From Actinomycetota bacterium (GTDB taxonomy: Bacteria; Actinomycetota; Humimicrobiia; Hakubellales; JAMDDV01): a stretch of DNA of 64,000 nt. Numbering within the stretch: the stretch's first letter is position 1; the number at the start of each line of letters is the position of its first letter. A program made the position numbers and the translations under genes. Positions 16,496 through 23,136 of this stretch are shown here, piece after piece. Under the pieces are notes generated by a model. That model worked only from the letters and a program-made list of their open reading frames with translations. It did not search any database and had not been told where the DNA came from. The stretch covers positions 62,001 through 126,000 of the forward strand of contig JAMDDV010000001.1 of NCBI GenBank assembly GCA_023488455.1. Reading direction: 5' to 3'.

Positions 16496-17586
16496 GAGTT
16501 GCCATTGCTGCAAAAGGTCTTTTCCCTTATAGCATTGGAGGTCTTGAAAAATTCACAGCTTTTTTGGCCAATGCATTAGTCGATCTGGGAGTATACGTTG
16601 AGGTTATAGCACCTGGGGGTAAACCTTTAATAAACGGATTTGTCCCTAAGTACAAAGAAGTTTTTATACAGTGGCCGGACATAATGCCTCATAAACTTTC
16701 ATACTATATTTTTTCTAAACGTGTCAGAGATTATCTTCTTAAGTCAGAATTTGACTGTGCTTATGGGAACGGCTCGGCGCTCTGGACTTATGTTGATGTA
16801 AAAAAAGTTCCATGTATCTACAGTCCTCTAGGAATGGAAGAATATAAAGACCTGAGTGTAATCAAAAAAATAGAGAAACCGTTCCAGTTATTGTTTAATA
16901 GGAAGATAGCTAGAAAGTCTGATGCAATCATTTCACAGGGTGGTAAATTAACAGATGAAATTATCAGGTTTCTAAAAGTCAGCAGAGAGAAAGTACACGT
17001 GATACCAAATGCAGTTGATTTAAATCACGTTAATTCATTTAAACCGCAACACACAAAAAGAGAGAATAACAGGTTCTTATATGTGGGCAAGATTTCTTAC
17101 AATAAAGGTATTATCGATTTGATAGAAGCTTTTAAAAAAATTAAAGCAGATGCAAAATTATATATAGTTGGTAGTGGGCCTCTGTTAGGAAAAATGATCG
17201 AAAGCACTAAAGATGCTCGAATTCGATTTTTGGGGAAGGTAGAAGAAGATAAGCTATTTGAATTATTTTGGTCGTCCGATGCATTTGTATACCCTACAAT
17301 TTTTGAGGGGATGCCGACGGTGGTGATCGAGGCGATGGCCTGTGGCCTTCCAGTTATCTCTACTGATATCGGCGGTCTTCCTGATTTGGTCGATCAGCGA
17401 AACGGCTTTGTAGTTCCGCCTCGAGACCCCGAGATGCTTGCTGAAGCAATAAACAGATATATTTCACTGCCCGATTCGCAGAAAGATGAGATGCGCGACG
17501 TATCAAGATTAAGGGTCGAATCCAGGTTCACCTGGCAAAAAGTCGCTAAAAGCACCCTCGACTTAATAAACACCCTGGTTCATTAA
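16492..17586 (+). CDS. GT4-family glycosyltransferase; last gene of the rml-exporter block
   Basis: A 364-residue GT-B glycosyltransferase. The acceptor-domain loop is YSIGGLEKF (about 15-23), the second domain begins YVGKISYNKGIIDLI, and the donor site reads PTIFEGMPTVVIEAMACG with the EX7E pair. It overlaps the preceding epimerase by 4 nt. Its last 24 codons (from 17519) occur again, with only three base differences, at 18455-18526. This marks an insertion that either brought in or copied the gene's 3' end. A strong terminator follows at 17846. Confidence 0.9.
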   Translation: MRVAIAAKGLFPYSIGGLEKFTAFLANALVDLGVYVEVIAPGGKPLINGFVPKYKEVFIQWPDIMPHKLSYYIFSKRVRDYLLKSEFDCAYGNGSALWTYVDVKKVPCIYSPLGMEEYKDLSVIKKIEKPFQLLFNRKIARKSDAIISQGGKLTDEIIRFLKVSREKVHVIPNAVDLNHVNSFKPQHTKRENNRFLYVGKISYNKGIIDLIEAFKKIKADAKLYIVGSGPLLGKMIESTKDARIRFLGKVEEDKLFELFWSSDAFVYPTIFEGMPTVVIEAMACGLPVISTDIGGLPDLVDQRNGFVVPPRDPEMLAEAINRYISLPDSQKDEMRDVSRLRVESRFTWQKVAKSTLDLINTLVH

Positions 17587-17590
17587 TTTT
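17519..17590 (+). repeat. Direct repeat copy 1 (3' end of GT4 gene)
   Basis: 72 bp covering the last codons and stop of the GT4 gene. It matches 18455-18526 with three differences; in the reading frame two are silent (GAC/GAT, TTA/CTA) and one is ATA/ATG (Ile/Met). Confidence 0.9.
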
Positions 17591-17735
17591 CTTCTCTTGT
17601 TTCTTGTATGGCCTTCAATGTATCCCAGTCTTCTGTATGTGCTTCTCTGGCAATTTTTTGGATTCTTTTAAATATTACCGCTTTTTTCTTTCTAAAGGCA
17701 GCTTTTTCTTTATTAACCTTATTTATTTTTCTCAT
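17583..17735 (-). CDS. Small basic hypothetical protein
   Basis: A 50-residue ORF, highly charged (Lys/Arg-rich first half with KVNKEKAAFRKKKAV, acidic second half with AHTEDWDTL), reading opposite to and overlapping the stop of the GT4 gene. Its ATG overlaps, as ATGA, the stop of a 15-codon frame (17732-17779) encoding LPKVFEDIFEDVGK, which has TTGGAG before its own ATG. Together they resemble the worn-down end of a small operon, possibly an antitoxin pair next to the NYN gene. I do not recognise a family. Confidence 0.4.
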   Translation of the reverse strand: MRKINKVNKEKAAFRKKKAVIFKRIQKIAREAHTEDWDTLKAIQETREEN

Positions 17736-17845
17736 TTACCCACATCTTCAAAAATATCTTCAAATACCTTAGGAAGCATCTCCAATATCCTAAAAAGTAT
17801 TGACTATTTGGAAATTTTATGATAGTAAATAACACAGCAACGCTA

Positions 17846-17875
17846 CCCCAAGTTTAATCTTGGGGCTTTTTATTT
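17846..17875 (+). terminator. Rho-independent terminator
   Basis: CCCCAAG (17846-17852), a six-base loop and CTTGGGG (17859-17865) are followed by CTTTTTATTT. It points rightward and would end the long rml-exporter-glycosyltransferase transcript. It lies inside the 3' end of the convergent NYN gene, that is, within the inserted cassette. Confidence 0.8.
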
Positions 17876-17879
17876 AGTT
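17847..17879. repeat. Dispersed 33-bp repeat, copy 1
   Basis: Matches 19789-19821 at 27 or 28 of 33 positions, including CAAGTTTAA and CTTTTTATTTAG blocks. On the minus strand copy 1 encodes the LNKKPQD end of the NYN protein. Confidence 0.6.
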
Positions 17880-18405
17880 CAATAACTTTTTTAATTCTAT
17901 TAAGATAAATGTGTTTACATTTTCTGAGCTCCCAAGCCATATTTTCTTCATAGCCCATGAAAATTAGTTCTTTTCCTCTCTCATTGACTACATAGTTCTT
18001 CAACTCAAGGTAGTCGCTGTCACCTGTTAAAATTATGATTACGCCTAATATTTCGATATTTCTTACAACATCTAATGCGATCTCAATATCAACATCACCT
18101 TTTTTGTGTACTCTACCGTTTATGTAAATGTACTTTAACTTTTTTCTTTTGATTTTAACTGCATTATCTATTCTGTCCAAAAAGGTAATTGTTCCCGGGT
18201 AGTTCATATCATTTTCGCCGGGGATGGCAACATAATAGTTTACAAAACACACCTTTCCGTATTCGCTTAAAAAGCTTTTTAGCTTATGAAAATCTATACG
18301 CCATTTATATTTTTGGTATGCATGATAAATATTTGAATCGTCAACAAAGATACCAATTTTCTTATTGCGAAGGTTTTTTAATAGTTTTTCTAATTCGCTT
18401 TGCAT
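17854..18405 (-). CDS. NYN-domain RNase (LabA/DUF88-like)
   Basis: A 183-residue PIN-like NYN-domain protein. The metal-binding acidic residues are visible in IFVDDSNIYHA (about 19-29), KGDVDIEIALDV (about 103-114) and LTGDSDYLEL (about 126-135), so it looks active as an RNase. The end is basic and helical. It is transcribed against the surrounding glycan genes and lies between two copies of the GT4 3' end, as cargo of an inserted 936-bp segment. A defence or toxin-like role is inferred from placement; NYN proteins also act in RNA processing. Confidence 0.8.
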   Translation of the reverse strand: MQSELEKLLKNLRNKKIGIFVDDSNIYHAYQKYKWRIDFHKLKSFLSEYGKVCFVNYYVAIPGENDMNYPGTITFLDRIDNAVKIKRKKLKYIYINGRVHKKGDVDIEIALDVVRNIEILGVIIILTGDSDYLELKNYVVNERGKELIFMGYEENMAWELRKCKHIYLNRIKKVIELNKKPQD

Positions 18406-18454
18406 TTTTATTCTATTATTCTACTATTGATGTAGCAATCAATGCAAAAAAATT

Positions 18455-18526
18455 AATCCAGGTTCACCTGGCAAAAAGTCGCTAAAAGCACCCTCGATCT
18501 AATGAACACCCTGGTTCATTAATTTC
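18455..18526 (+). repeat. Direct repeat copy 2 (relic of GT4 3' end)
   Basis: Repeats 17519-17590 at a distance of 936 bp and still encodes RFTWQKVAKSTLDLMNTL and a stop, with no gene body in front. Homology begins at AATCC and ends just after the stop codon. Confidence 0.9.
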
Positions 18527-18575
18527 CATCTCTCAAAGAGCTAAATTCCCCAAGGCGAGATGTCGACCAGAAAGT

Positions 18576-18814
18576 TTAAGAGCGCAGGTAAAACAGGAAT
18601 GTCAGCAAACCGATACCGAAAATTGCTAACAGCGAATCTATTACCACGATGTGATCCTTATACCGCCTCATTAATGCAAAGCGCAGATTTGTCAGACAGT
18701 GAAATAGAAATAATGGTATAAGGACAAGATCCAGATCTCCTAGGTGAAGGTTTACAGCAATAAAAACACCAGGGGACCGAGAAACCATGCGCTGATTCTG
18801 TTTAATTTTATCAT
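18576..18814 (-). pseudogene. Frameshifted small membrane protein
   Basis: From the ATG at 18814 one frame encodes MIKLNRISAWFLGPLVFLLL and stops; shifting by one base near 18755 gives VNLHLGDLDLVLIPLFLFHC and FALMRRYKDHIVVIDSLLAI to the stop at 18576. Joined, they make a two- to three-helix protein of about 79 residues with a membrane His. It resembles small cytochrome-b-like membrane proteins I have seen in other prokaryotes. The frame break suggests decay. The 70-residue ORF starting at 18788 is then only the second part. Confidence 0.5.
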
Positions 18815-18977
18815 CTTGAAAATAAATCGGATTAACAAATTTTGCCTATATTCTATCTGCAAAAGTTAGCATTGTGAAACTTTTAAAGCCTCAGACTGTG
18901 AAGTGTATTCGCCTTATCATATTATGGATGTTGGTAAAAATTTAATATAAACCGGACTCATAAAGTTGAAATGGGAA

Positions 18978-19427
18978 CTAATCGTATATCTTGACTCCTT
19001 CTGATATAGCTGCACCAAGGAGTTTTTTATCATATGTGAGAAGTTTTGCATCATTTTTAATAGCAAGGTAAAGATAACATGAGTCATAAAAAGTGGTGCC
19101 ATACTTCTTTGCTATCTTAGCTGTAGCGAGCACGCTCTCTTCATTCTGATAAAAGGTTTCTATATTAGCAATCAGTAAACTTTTCAGGTTATTAACAAGT
19201 AGCGTTTCGTCCTGAATTCTAAACACCATAGTATTAATTACCTCGAAGTATATTAATTCAGGAGCGCAAAGAATTATTTCATAATTTAGATGTTTCTCTC
19301 TCGCCTTAAGGGCGAGATGAGGTTTTTCTTCGTCCTGTCTAAAGAACCATTTCAAGACTGCAGAGGAATCAATCACGACAAGCTCTTCCAAGCCGATGTT
19401 CTTTTTTTGTGGCGTTGTGATTTGCAT
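18978..19427 (-). CDS. PIN-domain toxin (VapC-like)
   Basis: A 149-residue PIN RNase. Four acidic sites are readable: VVIDSSAVLKWFF, APELIYFEVIN, TTFYDSCYLYLA and LTYDKKLL. A 16-residue extension precedes the first strand; an internal start is possible but the ATG at 19427 overlaps the antitoxin stop by one base (TAATG), favouring it. It forms a toxin-antitoxin pair with the RHH protein upstream. Confidence 0.82.
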   Translation of the reverse strand: MQITTPQKKNIGLEELVVIDSSAVLKWFFRQDEEKPHLALKAREKHLNYEIILCAPELIYFEVINTMVFRIQDETLLVNNLKSLLIANIETFYQNEESVLATAKIAKKYGTTFYDSCYLYLAIKNDAKLLTYDKKLLGAAISEGVKIYD

Positions 19428-19696
19428 TATCTTGAATCTCTCATCTTACGGATTTCTTCAACAGGATCCCAGTCGACCTTGCCGTATTTTTCTCTGAATT
19501 CATCTTGTATCCTGATTGCTTCTGCGATCTCGGCTCTTCTTTTTTCCAGGGCTCTTTGCTCTTTTATCTCCTCCATGTAGTGTTCTGTGGCTTCTCTTAT
19601 GAACTGACTTCGGTTTGTCTTCTCTTCCCTGATGAATCCATCAAGCTTTTTTAAATAATCATTGGGCAGCGTAATATTTATTTTTTCCATTTTCAT
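19427..19696 (-). CDS. Ribbon-helix-helix antitoxin
   Basis: An 89-residue protein when started at the ATG at 19696 (AGGTGAT just upstream); longer frames begin within the promoter. MEKINITLPNDYLKKLDGFI is the RHH strand and first helix, and NRSQFIREATEHYM the second helix. The charged C-terminal tail ending in EEIRKMRD should wrap the toxin. It probably represses its own operon. Confidence 0.82.
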   Translation of the reverse strand: MKMEKINITLPNDYLKKLDGFIREEKTNRSQFIREATEHYMEEIKEQRALEKRRAEIAEAIRIQDEFREKYGKVDWDPVEEIRKMRDSR

Positions 19697-19706
19697 CACC
19701 TGAATA

Positions 19707-19734
19707 ATTATAATTGGTAGGTATATATTGTCAA
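19707..19734 (-). promoter_or_regulatory. Consensus promoter and operator of the RHH-PIN operon
   Basis: Read leftward, TTGACA (19734-19729) and TATAAT (19712-19707) are both perfect, with 16 bp between. The -35 lies in the palindrome ATATTG-A-CAATAT, a likely RHH binding site. Confidence 0.7.
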
Positions 19735-19788
19735 TATTAATTATACGTATTAATGACTTTCTCATCAAAGAAATTGTTTTTAACAACA

Positions 19789-19821
19789 CTCAAGTTTAAC
19801 CATGGGACTTTTTATTTAGCT
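19789..19821. repeat. Dispersed 33-bp repeat, copy 2
   Basis: Degenerate copy of 17847-17879 that no longer folds into a terminator; on the minus strand it encodes LNKKSHG and a stop, parallel to the end of the NYN protein. The rest of 19790-19968 is AT-rich with no gene seen. Confidence 0.5.
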
Positions 19822-19968
19822 TATTGCTTCCCTTGATGATCAGCGGGTTCAAGACTAAGAGCTCGACAGAAAATGGCAGCAATATGAATATAAGCTTAAA
19901 AATATATAGTAATAATTAAACAAATATACTATAATAACTAAGAAATAAAACAAATATAGGAAAAAAAT

Positions 19969-21129
19969 ATCACTAAAACCCAAAATTATTCAAGGCTTAT
20001 TACTGACCTCGCATCTCTAATTGAGCAGGGACGCAAAACAGCAGTGCGGTATGTGAATACAGCTCTGGTGGCTACTTACTGGTTTATGGGTAGAAGGATT
20101 GTAGAGTATGAGCAAAAAGGGAAAGAACGGGCAGAGTATGGAGGAGAATTACTCCAAAAGTTATCTCAAGACTTGAATAGGAGATTTGGGCGCGGTTTCT
20201 CCCCGGATAATCTTGAAGCAATGCGGCGCTTTTATTTAAGTTATCCAATTGAAATTTCCGAGACACTGTCTCGGAAATTGCTTTCTGAAAAACCCCAGAT
20301 GGCGTCTGGGAAATTATCCTATCCTGAAATGGTCGATAACATTCAAAAAATTCAGACAGTGTCTGGGATTTCCGAAGCACTGATGCGGAAATTCCCTTTA
20401 TCATGGTCTCACTACTGCTTACTCATACACATTGATGAGTCCTTTAAGCGAGAATTCTACGAAGCAGAGTGTATCAGGGGAAATTGGTCTGTAAGGCAGC
20501 TGGATAGGCAAATTCAATCCATGCTTTATGAACGAACAGCACTATCCAAACGTAAACTGGCAGTCATTGCCAAAGCCCACGAAAAACCTATCACTCTAAA
20601 GCCAGAAGATGAAATCAAAGACCCTTATATTCTGGAATTCCTTGGATTAAAGGATGAGTATTCAGAATCGCAATTGGAAGAGGCTTTAATCAAACACCTG
20701 GAACATTTCCTTTTGGAGTTAGGAATCGGCTTTACCTTTGTTGCCCGACAGAAGAGAATTACTCTTGAGGGGACCCATTATCGCCTCGATCTTCTCCTTT
20801 ACCATCGAGTCTTGAAGTGCCTCGTGGCAATAGGTTTGAAGATTAGCGAGTTCACTCATGCTGATACTGGGCAGATGAACCTTTACCTAAATTATTTAAA
20901 AGACAAGGAAAAACTTCCTGAAGAAAATGACCCGGTAGGTTTAATCCTCTGCACTGGCAAAAAGAAGACCGTTGTTGAATACGCCCTAGGTGGAATGAAC
21001 AATAAAATATTTACTTCAAAGTACAAACTACAGTTGCCTGAGCCAGAAGTCCTGGAGGCTGAAATAGAACACGAAAGACAAAGACTTCTGGAAATGAAAA
21101 TCGTTGAAAAGGATCAGAATAGAGATTGA
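19969..21129 (+). CDS. YhcG/DUF1016 family PDDEXK protein with altered active site and apparent ATC start
   Basis: The canonical start is GTG at 20044 (361 residues), but the frame is open upstream and encodes the family's N-terminal helix (SRLITDLASLIEQGRKTAV). An ATC at 19969 lies seven bases after AGGA and would give 386 residues. The N-terminal DUF1016 domain (LVATYWFMGRRI, FSPDNLEAMRRFY) and C-terminal PDDEXK domain (YRLDLLLYHR) are both present. However, where the family has ELK the protein reads AIGLKISEF: the catalytic Glu is Gly, so the nuclease is probably dead. The middle carries a cluster of palindromes (20253-20392). Likely a decaying gene. Confidence 0.75.
   Translation: MTKTQNYSRLITDLASLIEQGRKTAVRYVNTALVATYWFMGRRIVEYEQKGKERAEYGGELLQKLSQDLNRRFGRGFSPDNLEAMRRFYLSYPIEISETLSRKLLSEKPQMASGKLSYPEMVDNIQKIQTVSGISEALMRKFPLSWSHYCLLIHIDESFKREFYEAECIRGNWSVRQLDRQIQSMLYERTALSKRKLAVIAKAHEKPITLKPEDEIKDPYILEFLGLKDEYSESQLEEALIKHLEHFLLELGIGFTFVARQKRITLEGTHYRLDLLLYHRVLKCLVAIGLKISEFTHADTGQMNLYLNYLKDKEKLPEENDPVGLILCTGKKKTVVEYALGGMNNKIFTSKYKLQLPEPEVLEAEIEHERQRLLEMKIVEKDQNRD
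20253..20392. repeat. Cluster of palindromes inside the YhcG gene
   Basis: A perfect 13-bp inverted repeat with one central base spans 20253-20279 (core TTTCCGAGACA). CCCAGA/TCTGGG follows (20294-20310), then CAGAC/GTCTG (20353-20365) and ATTTCCG/CGGAAAT (20368-20392). They encode the repetitive SETLSRK, ASGK, SEALMRK stretches between the two domains. Confidence 0.75.
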
Positions 21130-21242
21130 GCGTACCTTTGCCTCTTGGCTTAAGTTTCTGTTCATCTCTTCTATGTGACGTAAAGCTAAAAGGCAGAGAA
21201 ACTCTTCATCCACAAAGTGTTTCATTCATTTTGAGGTGATCA

Positions 21243-21290
21243 ATGATATATACTTTTATAACTTATGAGAATTTTGCGCATAGTTTATGA
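21243..21290 (+). other. Short upstream ORF overlapping a glycosyltransferase start
   Basis: GAGGTGATC lies just before an ATG at 21243 that opens a 15-codon frame (MIYTFITYENFAHSL) ending at 21290. The GT4 start at 21265 lies inside it in another frame and lacks its own ribosome site. Either a translational-coupling leader or a relic. Confidence 0.4.
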
Positions 21291-22476
21291 TTACCCGCCA
21301 CCGTTTCTGGGCTTGAATCCTGGTATATTTGAAATGACAGTTGCCCAGTTGAAGCGTGGTCATCAGATTGAACTTTGGTGTGGGGGATGGCCCCGCAAAA
21401 GACAGATATCAGAGGAAATTCTGGATAGAGTTCTGCATGATAACAGGCTCAAATCCAACCTGAAGGTTAGGATATTTCCTGCAGCTGTGCCGATTCTAGA
21501 TATTTATGCTTTGACTGTGCTCTTTGTTTTTCTTTCCTTGCTATTCAGATCAAAAAATATAGCAAAGAGTTTTGATATAGTGCATTGTCATGGAAATCTG
21601 TCTCTTGCTTTCATCCTTGCAAGGAAGTTTTCAAGGCTTAGTAGAATCAAGTTCGTGTTTCATCTACATATCACTGCCAAAGGACGTGAAGAGAAAGCCT
21701 TAAAGAATAAAGAGAAGATTAAATTTTTTGACAGGTGTTTTCGCTGGCAGCTTCATAAATATTCCGACAGGCTGGGCTGTGCAAGCGCAGATGCAATTTT
21801 GTGCTCAAGCAAATCGGTTGAGGAAGAAGCCATAAAATTCTGCAGCGCAAGTCCTGATAAAATCACTGTTATTAACAATGGTGTAAATTTTGATACCTTT
21901 AATCCCGAAGGCGAAGATTTACGGCAGGATTTTGGTTATTCTGAAAACGATAGGATAATCATAAGTGTTGGTACTATAAGCCCGAGAAAAGGTTCTCTTG
22001 ACCTTGTTAGGGCACTTCAAAAGCTCCCGCAAAACTATTTCCTGATGCTGGTAGGTAAGGGAAATAAAAAATTCTTAATGGATGTTAAATCTGAGATCCA
22101 GCAGGTGGGTTTAACTCAGAAGGTTAGGATTACTGGATCTGTTGACTATTTTGATCTTTCAAAATACTATCGCACCGCGGACATTTTCGTTTTGCCCTCT
22201 TCTTATGAGGGTTTCCCGAAGGTGGTGCTAGAGGCACTGGCGTGCGGGTTACCGGTGTTGACCTCAAGATCATTTGAAACTAATCCGGGCTTTGCACAGT
22301 TTATAAGATACCTTCCTTCCACTGAACCTGCTGATATTACCAGAGAGATCTTGGGAACGATTAAGTCTCCGCAGAAAATCGATACGAAGAAGCTAAGGGG
22401 GAACTATTCCTGGGAAGCAATTACCGCGAAAATCGATAATATATACGCAGGTTTAGCTAAATATTTTCGATTATAA
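21265..22476 (+). CDS. GT4-family glycosyltransferase
   Basis: A 403-residue GT-B enzyme. The N-terminal domain starts MRILRIVYDYPPPFLG and contains a hydrophobic stretch (about 80-93) that may dip into the membrane; the C-terminal domain begins ISVGTISPRKGSLDLV, with donor site PSSYEGFPKVVLEALACG. It stands alone between the YhcG gene and the BrnTA pair, cut off from the other transferases, and has no clear ribosome site of its own (see the short upstream ORF). Confidence 0.85.
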   Translation: MRILRIVYDYPPPFLGLNPGIFEMTVAQLKRGHQIELWCGGWPRKRQISEEILDRVLHDNRLKSNLKVRIFPAAVPILDIYALTVLFVFLSLLFRSKNIAKSFDIVHCHGNLSLAFILARKFSRLSRIKFVFHLHITAKGREEKALKNKEKIKFFDRCFRWQLHKYSDRLGCASADAILCSSKSVEEEAIKFCSASPDKITVINNGVNFDTFNPEGEDLRQDFGYSENDRIIISVGTISPRKGSLDLVRALQKLPQNYFLMLVGKGNKKFLMDVKSEIQQVGLTQKVRITGSVDYFDLSKYYRTADIFVLPSSYEGFPKVVLEALACGLPVLTSRSFETNPGFAQFIRYLPSTEPADITREILGTIKSPQKIDTKKLRGNYSWEAITAKIDNIYAGLAKYFRL

Positions 22477-22494
22477 TCGAAATTATTTGATTAC

Positions 22495-22523
22495 TTGACT
22501 ATAGTATCACAATGTGATATTTT
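22495..22523 (+). promoter_or_regulatory. Promoter of brnTA with internal operator
   Basis: TTGACT (22495-22500) and TATTTT (22518-22523) are 17 bp apart. Between them lies the palindrome TATCAC-AAT-GTGATA (22505-22519), well placed for autorepression by the antitoxin. Confidence 0.65.
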
Positions 22524-22538
22524 CTATAAACAGAAAAA

Positions 22539-22814
22539 TTGAAGAAGATAAATTTTCTCCACTGGGATGATGAAAACATAGAACATATAGCACGACATGG
22601 ATTAAGCCCAGTGAATGTTGAAGATATATGTTTTGGTAATCATATATCTTTTATAGGACGGCAAAAGAGATATATCCTCTATGGCAAAACTGAAAATGAT
22701 CTGATGTTAATGGTTGTCCTTAGGCGAATTCACGGAGATAATTTCAGACCAGTAACTGCAAGAGTGATGACAGAAAAAGAAAAGCGTATCTATCGGAAAA
22801 GGATAGGTGAATAA
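22539..22814 (+). CDS. brnT: BrnT-family RNase toxin (DUF497)
   Basis: A 91-residue RelE-fold toxin. The N-terminal FLHWDDENIEHIARHGLS matches the BrnT opening (W-D..N...H..H.I), and VRRIHGDNFRPV-like sequence with RVMTEKEKRIYRK matches the ending R-I-I-S-A-R-x-x-x-x-x-E...Y. BrnT blocks translation by cleaving RNA. It starts with TTG and comes before its antitoxin, the usual brnTA order. Confidence 0.85.
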   Translation: MKKINFLHWDDENIEHIARHGLSPVNVEDICFGNHISFIGRQKRYILYGKTENDLMLMVVLRRIHGDNFRPVTARVMTEKEKRIYRKRIGE

Positions 22815-22815
22815 A

Positions 22816-23136
22816 ATGGAAAAAGGCAAGAAGAGGTATCCAAATCCAGATTTTGGGTCTTTTGAAGAGGAGGAGAATTATTGGCAAGAGCATAGTCCAT
22901 TAGCTGAGGAATATAGAGGAGTTGTGCAGCGAAGGCGACAGGTGCGCTCCTCTTATTTAGCTCTTCGCCTCAGCGGGGAGGAACTCAAACAGTTAAAGGG
23001 CGCTGCTCAAAGAGCGGGTATTGGTCCAACTACTTTAGCCAGGAACCTTATTCTCAAGGGTCTGAAAGAGGAGAACGATCTGCTATCGCGGGTCAAGGCG
23101 TTGGAACAGAAAATAGAGAGTATTAGCCATTCGTAA
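22816..23136 (+). CDS. brnA: BrnA-like antitoxin
   Basis: A 106-residue protein from the ATG at 22816, 2 bp after the BrnT stop; a GTG at 22807 would add three residues. A charged N-terminal region (YPNPDFGSFEEEENYWQEH), which would bind the toxin, is followed by a ribbon-helix-helix domain (YLALRLSGEELKQLKGAAQR, then GPTTLARNLILKGL) and a short coiled-coil end. Assignment as BrnA-like rests on position beside BrnT and on fold; it is longer than typical BrnA. Confidence 0.75.
   Translation: MEKGKKRYPNPDFGSFEEEENYWQEHSPLAEEYRGVVQRRRQVRSSYLALRLSGEELKQLKGAAQRAGIGPTTLARNLILKGLKEENDLLSRVKALEQKIESISHS

Noticed and set aside
17604..17822. 72-residue plus-strand ORF after the GT4 gene
   Set aside because: Phe/Ile/Ser-rich with no domain and no ribosome site; the minus strand carries a better small ORF with charged, protein-like sequence and coupling.
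17519..18526. Insertion sequence or transposon
   Set aside because: The long direct repeats are the end of a gene, no terminal inverted repeats are seen and there is no transposase or integrase.
20253..20392. CRISPR array
   Set aside because: The repeats are palindromes of differing sequence within an open frame, with no regular spacers and no cas genes.
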